From assembly GCA_963736445.1 (NCBI GenBank), contig CAVTOY010000019.1:124001-188000 (forward strand): a DNA stretch of 64,000 nucleotides. The letters are read 5' to 3'. Below the pieces are notes generated by a model. It ran no database searches. It was not told where the DNA came from and was given only the letters and a program-made list of their open reading frames with translations. This document shows, in pieces, positions 9,777 through 19,185 of this stretch. Positions within the stretch are counted from its first letter, which is position 1. Each line of letters opens with the position of its first letter. A program made the position numbers and the translations under genes. Origin of the DNA: Thiosocius sp963736445. GTDB taxonomy: Bacteria; Pseudomonadota; Gammaproteobacteria; Chromatiales; Chromatiaceae.

Positions 9777-9990
9777 CGCTGAGACCTCCTAGGTTGACTT
9801 GGCCCAGCGCGCCGTCCGTGGCGGATGCGGCCTCCTGGCCTGCGCCGGTATAGCTGTCATTGCAGCCCACCCGTGTGAACGGGCGCTCACCGACTTGAGG
9901 AAATCCGCCGACAGAAGGTGGCGAAAATCGGGCATCCGCCGATATGCAGGTAAACTGCAAGCGGCCCAGCAAGCAAAGACCACTGCCGAT
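9777..9990. promoter_or_regulatory. Divergent intergenic region between sortase operon and pdsRS
   Basis: This 214-bp gap separates the start codons of the sortase substrate and pdsR, so both promoters must lie here. A ribosome site for the substrate gene (AGGAGGTCTC on the minus strand, just upstream of its ATG) is clear. No strong sigma-70 pair and no obvious inverted repeat could be picked by eye. Because PdsR is encoded divergently, it is the natural candidate to bind this segment; that is inference. Confidence 0.45.
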
Positions 9991-10686
9991 ATGGCGAAAA
10001 CCATAGCTATCGTTGAAGACGAGCCGGCGATCCGGGAGAACTACGCCGACCTGTTTCGCCGCCAGGGTTTCCACGTCGACACTTACGATGAGCGCGCCAG
10101 CGCGAGTGCGGCACTGCAGGTCCGATTACCTGACCTGGCGATCCTGGATATCGCGCTCGGCGATGAATTCGATGGCGGATTCGAGCTGTGTCGCGAGCTG
10201 CGCGGCCGCTCGGCGACGCTGCCGATAATTTTCCTGACCGCGCGCGACAGCGACATCGATAGCGTTGCCGGCCTGCGGGTCGGCGCAGATGACTATGTGA
10301 CCAAGGACGTCAGCCTGCATCAGCTGAGTGCGCGCGTCAGCGCGCTGTTTCGGCGCGTCGACGCAGCACAGATGGCGGCGCCGACCGAACAGACCCTTTC
10401 CGTTGGGCCGCTCGCGCTGCAGCCAGAGCAGATGCGCGTGAGCTGGCGCGGCAAGCCGGTGCAACTGACGATCACCGAACTGTGGATATTGCATGCACTG
10501 GTGCGCTATCCCGGGCATGTAAAGAGTCGACAGCAGCTGATGGAGGCGGCCGACACCTATGTCGACCTGGCGACGATCACCTCCCACATCAAACGTATCC
10601 GCAGGAAGTTTCTCGAGATCGATCCGGCGTTCGACGCCATCGAGGCGGTCTACGGCGCCGGTTATCGTTGGCTGATCCAGGATTGA
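9991..10686 (+). CDS. pdsR: Dedicated sortase system response regulator (OmpR/PhoB type)
   Basis: A 231-residue two-component regulator. The receiver domain (1-120) shows the acidic pocket (E9, D10), the phospho-acceptor Asp53 in LAILDIALG, the Thr in FLTARD and the Lys in DDYVTKD. A winged-helix DNA-binding domain follows (about 135-231), ending with DAIEAVYGAGYRWLIQD. ATG 9991 was chosen because the conserved IAIVEDEPAIRENY starts right after it; the frame stays open upstream but reads as low-complexity shadow. The histidine kinase gene follows 7 bp later. Together with the divergent sortase and substrate this matches the proteobacterial dedicated sortase system described in protein family collections. 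Confidence 0.9.
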   Translation: MAKTIAIVEDEPAIRENYADLFRRQGFHVDTYDERASASAALQVRLPDLAILDIALGDEFDGGFELCRELRGRSATLPIIFLTARDSDIDSVAGLRVGADDYVTKDVSLHQLSARVSALFRRVDAAQMAAPTEQTLSVGPLALQPEQMRVSWRGKPVQLTITELWILHALVRYPGHVKSRQQLMEAADTYVDLATITSHIKRIRRKFLEIDPAFDAIEAVYGAGYRWLIQD

Positions 10687-10693
10687 CGCGCAG

Positions 10694-12742
10694 GTGTCGC
10701 GACCGCGTTTCTGGCATCGAGTCCGCTTCAAGCTGCTGCTGGTCTCCTTCACGCTGCTCGGAATTCCATGGGCCGGCTATCGCTTCATACAGGAGACTGA
10801 GCACTTCCTGCGCGACGCACAGGATCAGGCGCTGCAGACCACCGCTAATTCCGTGGCGAACATCATGCATGGCTATGAAGGGTTGTTTCCCGACGTCGCC
10901 CGTCCAGGCTCGGTACTGACCTTCCGCAACCTGTTTCTGCACCCGCTGGAAAAGGCACCGCAGCTCGACGGCTACCGCGACGAATGGGTTCAACACGAGA
11001 AAAACTTCATCGTACTGCGCTCGGTCGACGACAGGCTCGAGGCGCGCATCCTGCTGGGCCAGCATGGGCGCTACCTGTACCTGCTGCTGGGGGTCAAGGA
11101 CCCTGCGATAAGCTATGGCGAAGGCGGCGATGCGGTGGACCTCGCGTTCATCGACCGGGACGGCAAACTGCAGCACTACCGGATCCAACCAGAGGCCCCC
11201 GGCTGGGTGGTTGCCCGAAATCTGCGAGAAGCCGAATCGCCGCCGGACGGGCACCCCAGCGAGACGCCGATACGCGGCGAATGGCAAAGCCATGTGGAAG
11301 GTTATTCGCTCGAACTGCGCCTGCCGCGTGCGATCCTGCAGGATCGTCTGTCGCTGCGGTTTTTCGACAGCCAGAGCCGTCAGGTACTGGCCAGCGGCCG
11401 CCTGTATCCGGCCGCGGCGCTAGGCCGCATCGTGGAGCGCGCGAAGCAGCTCGACGAGATACTGGCCGATGTCACCCCACCGGCCACCCGGGTGTGGGTA
11501 ACCGACCACCAGGGACTGGTGCTGGCCAAGGCCGGTCGACTCGATGTCGACGCCCCGCTGAGTGCCGACCAGCCGCGGATGCCATGGTTCATCCAGGAAC
11601 TGATCCTGGCGGTGCTACCCCGAGATGCCGATGCAGTCGCCGACCTGTCGGATGACCAGACGCACCTGTTCATCGCCCCCGTTGTGGAGGCACTGAGCGG
11701 CCGGCCAGCCAGTCTGCGTCGACAGCCGCTGCGCGGCAAGGCCGTCGTGGTCAGCGCGGCCGCACCCATCCGCAGCAGCGCGGGCGTGCGTGGGGCCGTG
11801 CTCGTCGAACAGACTACGAATGCGATCCTGTCGATCCAGAATCTGGCCTTGCAGCGCCTGTTCGGAGTGACCCTGGTGTTCTTCGCGGTCACCAGCCTTG
11901 GCCTGCTGGCCTTCGCCAGCCTGCTGGCATCACGTATCACCCAGTTGCGCGACAAGGTAGAGGCAGCGGTCAGTCACGACGGACGTATCATCGGCGGCAT
12001 GCAGCCGGAAAGTTCGCATGACGAAATCGGCGGCCTCAGCCGCAGTTTCGCCAGTGTTCTGGATCGTCTGCACGAATACACGCACTACCTGGAGGCCATG
12101 GCATCCCGATTGACGCATGAATTGCGCACGCCGCTCGCGGTAGTGCGCAGCTCGCTGGAGAATGCCGCCCAATGCGGCGATGACGAGCAGGCCACCTATT
12201 TAGACCGCGCGCGTCATGGGACCGAGCGTCTGGAGAAAATCCTGGTGCGGCTTCGCGAGGCGACCGGGCTAGAGCAGGCGCTGCGTCAGGCCGAGCCCAC
12301 GACCTTCGATCTCATTGGCCTGCTCCGCCTGCAGACCGAGGAACTGCGCGGCCTTTATCCGACTGTCGACCTGCAGCTGCAGACCGCGGACAGCGAGCTG
12401 ACGCTGCACGGCGTCCCTGATCTCATCAGCCAGGCGATAGACAAACTGGTCAGCAATGCCGTGGATTTTCATCAACCGGGCAGCCCTGTCATGATCCAGT
12501 GCACGCGCGATGCGGATGATGTCATGCTCAGCGTGACCGATACCGGTTCGCCGTTGCCGGCGGGCGTGGATGTCTTTCAGTCCATGTATTCCGAACGCAC
12601 CGGCCGTCAGGCAGAGCCGCACCTCGGCCTTGGCCTCTACCTGGTGCGCCTGATCAGTGAGTTCCACCGCGGCAGCGTGACTGCGGAAAATGCAGACGAC
12701 GCGGCGCAGGTGCGCGTGACGATGCGCCTGCCCTGCACCTGA
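10694..12742 (+). CDS. pdsS: Dedicated sortase system sensor histidine kinase
   Basis: A 682-residue membrane kinase with a GTG start 7 bp after pdsR. The first membrane helix is at about 14-30. A large periplasmic sensor (about 32-388) includes a carbohydrate-binding-like beta segment (LDGYRDEW...LYLLLGVKD). The second helix is at about 389-413, followed by a HAMP-like linker and a dimerisation helix with the phospho-accepting His475 in RLTHELRTPLAVVRSSLENA. The ATPase domain has N (LVSNAVDFHQ), DTGSPLP and GLGLYLVRLI. The periplasmic part presumably senses an envelope state linked to the sortase substrate; the signal is unknown. Stop at 12740-12742; a partial copy of the window's repeat family begins 15 bp later. 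Confidence 0.88.
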   Translation: MSRPRFWHRVRFKLLLVSFTLLGIPWAGYRFIQETEHFLRDAQDQALQTTANSVANIMHGYEGLFPDVARPGSVLTFRNLFLHPLEKAPQLDGYRDEWVQHEKNFIVLRSVDDRLEARILLGQHGRYLYLLLGVKDPAISYGEGGDAVDLAFIDRDGKLQHYRIQPEAPGWVVARNLREAESPPDGHPSETPIRGEWQSHVEGYSLELRLPRAILQDRLSLRFFDSQSRQVLASGRLYPAAALGRIVERAKQLDEILADVTPPATRVWVTDHQGLVLAKAGRLDVDAPLSADQPRMPWFIQELILAVLPRDADAVADLSDDQTHLFIAPVVEALSGRPASLRRQPLRGKAVVVSAAAPIRSSAGVRGAVLVEQTTNAILSIQNLALQRLFGVTLVFFAVTSLGLLAFASLLASRITQLRDKVEAAVSHDGRIIGGMQPESSHDEIGGLSRSFASVLDRLHEYTHYLEAMASRLTHELRTPLAVVRSSLENAAQCGDDEQATYLDRARHGTERLEKILVRLREATGLEQALRQAEPTTFDLIGLLRLQTEELRGLYPTVDLQLQTADSELTLHGVPDLISQAIDKLVSNAVDFHQPGSPVMIQCTRDADDVMLSVTDTGSPLPAGVDVFQSMYSERTGRQAEPHLGLGLYLVRLISEFHRGSVTAENADDAAQVRVTMRLPCT

Positions 12743-12757
12743 GCGTAGCCGCCGATG

Positions 12758-12806
12758 CTAGCCCGCTTATCTCGCCAACTTCCTGCTGCGGACGCCGTTA
12801 GGCTGG
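12758..12806 (-). repeat. Partial copy of the 183-bp inverted-repeat element (copy D)
   Basis: About 49 bases starting CTAGCCCGCTTATCTCGCCA match the right-hand end (read in reverse) of the 183-bp elements at 23571, 56311 and 57543, through the TTCCTGCTGCGG block. The similarity then fades, so this is a truncated or decayed copy. It lies 15 bp after the pdsS stop codon and upstream of the ABC transporter genes. Confidence 0.7.
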
Positions 12807-12889
12807 CTCCCGCATGCCGGCGTTGCCAAAGCCCGTTAATATAAGCACCAAATCACCCCCCGGCATCCTGCCCGCCACTTGGAGTTCGC

Positions 12890-13774
12890 GTGGCCGCGCT
12901 GATCGAGATCGAGAACCTGGTCAAACAGTATCCTGGCGTGCGCGCCGTAGACGGCATCAGCTTCGCCATTGCCGAGGGCCGCTGCTTCGGCCTGCTCGGA
13001 CCCAACGGCGCGGGCAAGACCACCACGCTGGAGATCCTGGAGGGCATCACCGAGCCCGACAGCGGTGAGATCCTGTTCCGGGGGGCCATGCGCGACGCCG
13101 CCTATCGTCAGGCCATCGGTATTCAATTCCAGCATACCGCACTGCCGGATTTTCAGACCGTCGACGAGGCCCTGCGACTGTTCGCCAGTTTCTATACCCG
13201 CCATCGTCCGCTCGCCGAACTCATCGAATTATGCAATTTGGGCGAGCTGCTGCAGCGCGACACGCGCAAGCTGTCAGGCGGCCAACGCCAACGCCTGCTG
13301 CTGGCGATCGCGCTGGTCAACGACCCGGATCTGGTGTTTCTCGACGAGCCGACCACCGGCCTGGATCCGCAGTCGCGGCGCAATTTCTGGGCGCTGATCG
13401 CGGGCATCAGGCGGGACGGCAAGACCGTTCTGATGACCACCCACTACATGGAGGAGGCCAGCGTACTGTGCGATGAAATCGCGATTATCGATCGCGGCCA
13501 AATCATCGAGCAGGGGGCGCCGCAACAGCTGTTGGCGCAGCACTTCCCGCGTGCGCTGGTACGAATCCCGCTGCATGTGCTGCCGGCTGCCGACGACCTG
13601 CCTTCGGGGTTCGCCGTGCACGGCGACCACGCCATCGCGGCGACCGACGATATCGATGCGGCGCTGGCTGAGCTGACGCGGCGCCATGTTGCGCTGGATG
13701 ACCTGCACGTCAGCTCGCCAACGCTGGACGATCTGTTTCTCACACTCACCGGCCACGGACTGCGCGAATCATGA
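12890..13774 (+). CDS. ABC-2 type exporter ATP-binding protein
   Basis: A 294-residue ATPase subunit. Nucleotide-binding motifs are complete: Walker A GPNGAGKTTT (about 40-49), Q-loop region IGIQFQ, signature LSGGQ, Walker B LVFLDEPTTGLDPQ and H-loop TTHYMEEA. The C-terminal 80 residues are the accessory region seen in drug or lipid exporter ATPases of the DrrA/CcmA-like group. The GTG start (12890-12892) leads directly into ALIEIENLVKQYPGVRAVD, which is the normal family start. It overlaps the permease gene by four bases (ATGA), so the pair forms one transporter. The substrate cannot be predicted. Confidence 0.9.
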   Translation: MAALIEIENLVKQYPGVRAVDGISFAIAEGRCFGLLGPNGAGKTTTLEILEGITEPDSGEILFRGAMRDAAYRQAIGIQFQHTALPDFQTVDEALRLFASFYTRHRPLAELIELCNLGELLQRDTRKLSGGQRQRLLLAIALVNDPDLVFLDEPTTGLDPQSRRNFWALIAGIRRDGKTVLMTTHYMEEASVLCDEIAIIDRGQIIEQGAPQQLLAQHFPRALVRIPLHVLPAADDLPSGFAVHGDHAIAATDDIDAALAELTRRHVALDDLHVSSPTLDDLFLTLTGHGLRES

Positions 13775-14787
13775 ACCTGCAACGTATCCTGGCGGTCGTC
13801 AGCGCGCGCAATCGCGAGTTCTATCGCGACAAGGCCGGTCTCGGCTGGAACCTCCTTCTGCCGTTCGTCCTGGTGCTCGGCCTCGCGTTCATCTTCAGCG
13901 GCCCAGAAAATGCCTTGTACAAGGTCGGCGTGCTCGGCGCGCCGACGGACGCCGGGCAGACGGGGTTCCTTGCGACCCGTCACATACGCTTCATCGCCCA
14001 GGAGGACGAGGCGGCGGCGATCGAGAAGGTGCGTTATCACCGCATCGACCTGTTGGTCGACCTGCGCGGCCCACCGCGCTATTGGGTCAACGATCTCTCG
14101 CCTAGCGGTTACCTGGTCGAACGGCTGCTGCTGCAGAGCTTCGCAACGACTGCAGGCAGGCTGCAACGCGAGGCGGTTAGCGGCAGACCAGTGCGCTATG
14201 TCGATTGGGTGCTGCCCGGTGTGCTCGCCATCAATGTGATGTTCAGCAGCCTGTGGGGGGTCGGCTGGGTGATCGTGCGCTACCGCAAGAATGGCGTGTT
14301 GCGTCGGCTGCGGGCGACGCCACTCACTGCCAGCGAATTTCTGGTGGCGCAGATCCTTTCCCGCCTGCTGGTGGTCAGTGCCGTCAGCGTGCTGGTGTTC
14401 TTGAGCACCGATGCGCTGCTCGATTTTCCGATGCGCGGCTCTTATCTGGCGCTGATCCTGGTATTTCTCGCCGGTACGGTGGCGCTGATCAGCCTCGGCC
14501 TGACGGTCTCGACGCGCGTGCGGAGCGAGGAACTGGCCGACGGCCTACTCAATCTGATGGCCTTTCCGATGATGATCCTGTCCGGGGTCTGGTTCTCGCT
14601 GGAAGGGACCAATCTCTGGGCGCAGCGGCTGGCGGATCTTCTACCGCTCACACACATGGTGGAGGCCGCGCGACGCATCATGCTGGATGGCGCCGGGGTG
14701 GCCGAGGTGATGTTCGAGGTGGTCATATTGCTCACCATCGGCGTGGTGTTGCTCTTTCTATCCGCGATGGCCTTTCGCTGGCAGTAG
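13771..14787 (+). CDS. ABC-2 type exporter permease
   Basis: A 338-residue inner-membrane subunit. One membrane helix lies near the N-terminus (about 28-47), then a large extracytoplasmic domain (about 48-150), then a block of five helices (about 150-335) ending with a helix at LLTIGVVLLFLSAMAFRW. The helical block contains the ABC-2 signature-like segment (LPLTHMVEAARRIMLDGAG). Helix count and order fit the half-size ABC-2 family with a single N-terminal helix. It starts inside the ATPase stop codon. A short GC-rich inverted repeat (CCGCCC-GCA-GGGCGG at about 14791-14805) follows the stop but lacks a T-run. Confidence 0.88.
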   Translation: MNLQRILAVVSARNREFYRDKAGLGWNLLLPFVLVLGLAFIFSGPENALYKVGVLGAPTDAGQTGFLATRHIRFIAQEDEAAAIEKVRYHRIDLLVDLRGPPRYWVNDLSPSGYLVERLLLQSFATTAGRLQREAVSGRPVRYVDWVLPGVLAINVMFSSLWGVGWVIVRYRKNGVLRRLRATPLTASEFLVAQILSRLLVVSAVSVLVFLSTDALLDFPMRGSYLALILVFLAGTVALISLGLTVSTRVRSEELADGLLNLMAFPMMILSGVWFSLEGTNLWAQRLADLLPLTHMVEAARRIMLDGAGVAEVMFEVVILLTIGVVLLFLSAMAFRWQ

Positions 14788-14938
14788 GGCCGCCCGCAGG
14801 GCGGTCGATATCTCCTACCCCGTTCATACATTGGCATCGCCCCCCGCCATCCATGTCTACGATTGCGGTTCATCAATGTGCACCGCATCAAGAATTCTTA
14901 GAATGCGAAAACTTTCACGTAATCATAGGTAGTTAGAG

Positions 14939-16150
14939 ATGATTCGAAAGAGACTGAATGAGACCTACAGCCCGCTATACTTCCTCGCCGCATTGGGTGC
15001 GGGCGGGGTCGCCGTGACCTGTTTCATCTATCTGATGTTTATGGTCGAACACCACGACACACCGATGGTGACCTTCAACCATCTGTGGCCCGTGCTCACC
15101 GACGGTGCCCCGGCCGCGGGTGCGTTGATCGGCGTGGCGATGGCCGGGATCGCCTTCTTTACCTTGCTGCACCTACGCCTGCTGCTGTGGAATCTCCTAG
15201 AGTTTCGACGCTTCCGCGCGACTGACTCCTACCGCCGACTGCGCCACAGCAACGGCGAGTCGACATTGATGACCCTTCCGCTGACGCTGGCGATGAGCAT
15301 CAATGTGCTTTTCATCAACGGTGCGGTGTTTGTCCCCGATCTGTGGTCGCTGGTGGAATATCTATTCCCTTTCGCCATCCTGGCCTTCCTGACCATAGGG
15401 GCCCTCGCGCTGTATCTGTACGCACGTTTCTTCACCCGTGTCATCAGCGCAGGCGACTTCGACTTTGGTGACAATAACAACCTGGGCCAGATGATTGCGA
15501 TCTTCGCCTTTGCCATGGTCGGTGTCGGCCTGACCGCACCGGGTGCGATGAGTCATCACATTGAGGTCAACGCGCTGGGCATCTTCAGTGCAATCTTCTT
15601 CGCCACTATCGCCGTCGGCCTGGGTCTGCTCAAATTCGTGATGGGGTTCAAGTCCATGCTGCGCTACGGTATCTCACCGGCAGGCAGTCCAAGCCTGTGG
15701 ATCGTGATCCCGATCCTGACACTGCTGGGTATTGCGCTTATTCGAATGCACTTCGGCCTGGCGCACGGCTTCGGCGAAACGGTCTCCAAACCGGGCCTGT
15801 TCGTGCTGACCTCGACCATCCTCTCGCTGCAGTTGCTGTTTGGCATCCTGGGTTATGCAGTGATGAAGCGGCTGGGTTACTTCCAGGAATTTCTGCATGG
15901 CGCGCAGAAACACCCCGGAAGTTATGCGCTGATCTGTCCAGGCGTCGCATTCTTCGTATTCGGGATGTTCTTCATCACCTTCGGACTGGTGAACAACGGT
16001 TTGGTCGAACAGTTCTCTCTGGGGTACTTCGCGGCCCTGTCACCGCTGGTCTTTATCCAGTTCAAGACAATCGCCACGCTGCTGCGGTTGAATGCGCGCC
16101 TGCTGCAGGCAACGGAGCCGGCTCAGGAAAGGACATTCGAGGCAGCCTGA
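14939..16150 (+). CDS. Polytopic membrane protein of the TDT/SLAC1-like or TsoY type
   Basis: A 403-residue protein with about ten membrane helices spread over its length, beginning MIRKRLNETYSPLYFLAALGAGGVAV. The even helix spacing and short loops resemble the tellurite-resistance/dicarboxylate transporter (TDT) channel fold. The N-terminal SPLYFLAALGAGG also recalls a family catalogued as TsoY, some members of which contain selenocysteine; that assignment is from memory and weak. No in-frame TGA occurs here. The gene stands alone: 150 bp upstream gap after the ABC permease and a converging lipoprotein gene downstream. Role unknown; ion or small-anion transport is the most likely class. Confidence 0.6.
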   Translation: MIRKRLNETYSPLYFLAALGAGGVAVTCFIYLMFMVEHHDTPMVTFNHLWPVLTDGAPAAGALIGVAMAGIAFFTLLHLRLLLWNLLEFRRFRATDSYRRLRHSNGESTLMTLPLTLAMSINVLFINGAVFVPDLWSLVEYLFPFAILAFLTIGALALYLYARFFTRVISAGDFDFGDNNNLGQMIAIFAFAMVGVGLTAPGAMSHHIEVNALGIFSAIFFATIAVGLGLLKFVMGFKSMLRYGISPAGSPSLWIVIPILTLLGIALIRMHFGLAHGFGETVSKPGLFVLTSTILSLQLLFGILGYAVMKRLGYFQEFLHGAQKHPGSYALICPGVAFFVFGMFFITFGLVNNGLVEQFSLGYFAALSPLVFIQFKTIATLLRLNARLLQATEPAQERTFEAA

Positions 16151-16174
16151 GCAGGCTGCAGACAGCGTAAGGGA

Positions 16175-16209
16175 AGCCAACGGCGCACCGCACGGTGGTG
16201 CCGTTGGCT
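16175..16209. terminator. Possible bidirectional hairpin between convergent genes
   Basis: AGCCAACGGC pairs with GCCGTTGGCT across a loop that can itself fold (GCACC/GGTGGT). It sits in the 102-bp gap between the converging membrane-protein and lipoprotein genes. There is no good T-run on either side, so a factor-independent terminator is only possible. Confidence 0.4.
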
Positions 16210-16252
16210 CTCCCCACGCGGGCGCAGTGATCCGGCGACGGGCCGCACCAGA

Positions 16253-16747
16253 TTACCGACCGATGCCCGCGCGCACCTTGTCCGCCACATCCTCGACGCC
16301 CTTCTGCAGTGTCTGCAGGGCCTGCCTGCCTCGGCGTTTCTGTTCCGCATTGATAAGACGCAGCAGTTCAGCATCCGAGAACGCCACGCCGTCCAGGGTC
16401 ACCTTGTAGGGCAGCGTTGCATAGGCATCGAACGGATACGCCAGGTTGACGGCAGTGTCTTCCAGCGCATCGTAGGCGTAGTGACAGGCCGCTCGACTAC
16501 TGCCGCGCCCGCCGTTGCGCTCCGTCACGTCGAAGGTCAGCGAGGTCACGGCGAACTCAGGGCGCTGGAAAGTGTTGTCTTCGCCGGTCCATTCGATGGC
16601 CTCAGGATCTGACTGCAATGCGCTGATCAGATTCTTACAGAATGTCACACGGACATCTTCGCGCGAGCCGGAGCACGCGCCGATCAGCGATAGGCCACAG
16701 GCGAAGACAACGATTGCGACACTTCGCGAAAGCGGTTTCTTAAGCAT
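16253..16747 (-). CDS. Predicted lipoprotein of unknown function
   Basis: A 164-residue protein with a type II signal peptide (MLKKPLSRSVAIVVFACGLSLIGAC, lipobox LIGAC). The mature part starts CSGSREDVRVTFCKNLISAL, has a middle region FAVTSLTFDVTER and a helical tail (LLRLINAEQKRRGRQALQTLQKGVEDVADKV). The start at 16747 is favoured over an ATG eight codons upstream because GAGGAGAG lies eight bases before it. Mature residues after the lipid-bearing Cys are Ser-Gly, so it may be sorted to the outer membrane. It lies 49 bp downstream of parC on the same strand. I do not recognise the family. Confidence 0.7.
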   Translation of the reverse strand: MLKKPLSRSVAIVVFACGLSLIGACSGSREDVRVTFCKNLISALQSDPEAIEWTGEDNTFQRPEFAVTSLTFDVTERNGGRGSSRAACHYAYDALEDTAVNLAYPFDAYATLPYKVTLDGVAFSDAELLRLINAEQKRRGRQALQTLQKGVEDVADKVRAGIGR

Positions 16748-16795
16748 TACGATCTCTCCTCGATGCAGCACGTATGATGGGATCTATCCGCGACA

Positions 16796-19048
16796 TCAAT
16801 GCTCGCACTCGATGCCGTCGACGTTCTGGAAACCACGCGGCAGCTTGTTGCCGCGGCGACCGCGTTCACCCTCGTAGGCGTTGAGGTCGGCTGCACGCAG
16901 GTTCAGGTGGCGTTTACCCGAATTCAATCGCAGCCTGCCACCCTGCGGGACGGCAACGATGTCGACGACATATTCACTGCGCTCGGCCACTGCCTTGGAC
17001 GGTATGCCGATAATCTTGTTGCCCTTGCCACGCGTGAGTTCGGGCAAGTCGTTGGCCGATATCACCAACATCCGCCCTGCGCTGGTCACGGCGACCAGGC
17101 GGTCGGTATCGGCCTCGGCGATCGCCGACGGCCGCAGCACCCTCGCGCCTGCCGGCAGGGTCAGCACCGCCTTGCCCGCCTTCTTGTTGGCGAGCAGATC
17201 CTTGGCCTGCACGCGAAAACCATACCCGGCATCCGAGGCCAACAGCCACCATTGTTCGGGTTCGCCGCCGAGTACCGCGACGAAGAATTGGCCGACCGGT
17301 GGATTGAAGCGCCCGGTCAGCGGCTCACCCTGACCACGTGCCGACGGCAGGGTATGGGCGGCCAGCGAGTAACTGCGCCCGGCCGAATCAAGGAAGATCG
17401 CCTGCTGATTACTGCGCAGCCGCACCGCCTGACGAAAGCCGTCGCCGGCCTTGTAACTGAGCTCCGCCGAATTGATGTCATGCCCCTTGCCAGCGCGTAC
17501 CCAACCCTTTTCGGACAGCACCACGGTTACCGGCTCGCTCGGTGTCAGCTCGGCCTCGTCCATCGCCTCCGCTGCCACACGTGCGACCATCGGCGAACGC
17601 CGCTCGTCTCCATACTTTTCCGCGTCGGCAGCAATCTCCTTGCGTATCAGCGTCTTCATTCGCTGTTTGGAGCCCAGGGTCTTTTGCAGCGCATCGCGTT
17701 CTTCGGCAAGCTGCGTCTGCTCGTCGCGGATCTTCATTTCCTCGAGCCGCGCGAGCTGGCGCAGCTTGGTATCCAGGATGTAGTCGGCCTGCAGCTCACT
17801 TAGCGCGAACCGTCGCATCAACACCGGCTTAGGCTCATCCTCGCTGCGGATGATGCGGATCACCTCATCGAGGTTGAGGTAGGCAATCATCAGGCCTTCG
17901 AGCAGATGCAGACGCTCCTGTACCTTGTCGAGGCGATACTGCAGCCGGCGGCGCACGGTCTCGAAACGATAGGCCAGCCACTCGCGTAGAATTGTGAGCA
18001 GGTCTTTGACCCGCGGCCGCCCGTCCAGGCCGATCAGGTTGAGGTTTACCCGATAGCTGCGCTCTAGATCGGTGGTGGCGAACAGATGCAGCATTACCCG
18101 CTCGACATCGACGCGACTGGAGCGTGGAAGGATCACCAGCCGGGTCGGATTCTCGTGATCCGACTCATCGCGCAGGTCTTCGATCCAAGGCAGCTTCTTG
18201 GCCTGCATCTGCGCCGCGATCTGTTCGAGCACGCGTGCACCGGAGACCTGGTATGGCAGCGCCGTAATGACGATTGCCCCTTGATCCTTGTGCCAGCGAG
18301 CCCGCAGGCGCACTGAACCTACGCCGGCCCGATAGAGGTTCTGTAACTCGGCTCGCGGCGTGATGATCTCCGCCTCGGTCGGGAAGTCCGGACCGGGGAT
18401 GTGTTCACACAGATCGGCCAGCGATGCCTTTGGATCCTCGATCAGGCGGATGCAGGCAGCCGCTACCTCACGCAGGTTGTGTGGCGGCACGTCGGTGGCC
18501 ATGCCTACTGCGATCCCCGTGGCACCATTGAGCAGCACATTCGGCAGGCGCGCCGGCAGCATCGCCGGCTCCTTGAGTGTGCCATCGAAGTTAGCCGTCC
18601 AGTCGACAGTGCCCTGACCCAGCTCTGACAGCAGGACCTGCGCATAGGGGGTCAGCCGCGCCTCAGTATATCGCATCGCCGCGAACGACTTGGGGTCGTC
18701 CGGCGATCCCCAGTTACCCTGGCCGTCGATCAGCGGATAGCGATAGGAGAAATCCTGGGCCATCAGGACCATCGCCTCGTAACAGGCGGTGTCACCGTGA
18801 GGATGGAACTTGCCGAGCACGTCCCCGACGGTACGCGCGGATTTCTTGTGCTTGGATGCCGCCGACAGACCGAGTTCGGACATCGCATAGATGATGCGGC
18901 GCTGCACCGGCTTCAGACCGTCCCCTATGAATGGCAGGGCGCGGTCCAGGATGACGTACATGGAATAGTTGAGGTAGGCCTTTTCGGTAAACTGGCGCAG
19001 CGGCAGCTGCTCCACGCCCTCGGCGTTGTACTGCGGTTCCTGATCCAT
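16796..19048 (-). CDS. parC: DNA topoisomerase IV subunit A
   Basis: A 750-residue type IIA topoisomerase subunit that decatenates daughter chromosomes together with ParE (encoded at 35036-36922, not adjacent). The breakage-reunion domain begins PLRQFTEKAYLNYSMYVILDRALP and contains GDVLGKFHPHGD (quinolone-determining region) and the catalytic Tyr in FAAMRYTEARL (about residue 122), then LPNVLLNGATGIAVGMATDVPPHNL. A coiled-coil stretch lies at about 420-490, and a C-terminal beta-propeller region follows. Length is normal and the frame is clean. The start MDQEPQYNAEGVEQLPL is the first ATG in frame and needs no alternative. Confidence 0.95.
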   Translation of the reverse strand: MDQEPQYNAEGVEQLPLRQFTEKAYLNYSMYVILDRALPFIGDGLKPVQRRIIYAMSELGLSAASKHKKSARTVGDVLGKFHPHGDTACYEAMVLMAQDFSYRYPLIDGQGNWGSPDDPKSFAAMRYTEARLTPYAQVLLSELGQGTVDWTANFDGTLKEPAMLPARLPNVLLNGATGIAVGMATDVPPHNLREVAAACIRLIEDPKASLADLCEHIPGPDFPTEAEIITPRAELQNLYRAGVGSVRLRARWHKDQGAIVITALPYQVSGARVLEQIAAQMQAKKLPWIEDLRDESDHENPTRLVILPRSSRVDVERVMLHLFATTDLERSYRVNLNLIGLDGRPRVKDLLTILREWLAYRFETVRRRLQYRLDKVQERLHLLEGLMIAYLNLDEVIRIIRSEDEPKPVLMRRFALSELQADYILDTKLRQLARLEEMKIRDEQTQLAEERDALQKTLGSKQRMKTLIRKEIAADAEKYGDERRSPMVARVAAEAMDEAELTPSEPVTVVLSEKGWVRAGKGHDINSAELSYKAGDGFRQAVRLRSNQQAIFLDSAGRSYSLAAHTLPSARGQGEPLTGRFNPPVGQFFVAVLGGEPEQWWLLASDAGYGFRVQAKDLLANKKAGKAVLTLPAGARVLRPSAIAEADTDRLVAVTSAGRMLVISANDLPELTRGKGNKIIGIPSKAVAERSEYVVDIVAVPQGGRLRLNSGKRHLNLRAADLNAYEGERGRRGNKLPRGFQNVDGIECEH

Positions 19049-19185
19049 TCGTGATTGCTAGATGCTGATGAAGCCAGGGATTCTACACTGCCGCCCCCGG
19101 CGTTGGCGCAGGCTATGAATTCGGTTTGGGCCTTACAGGAGATTGCCCTAACATGTAGATCCGTCACCGTCACGGTCACCGATTG

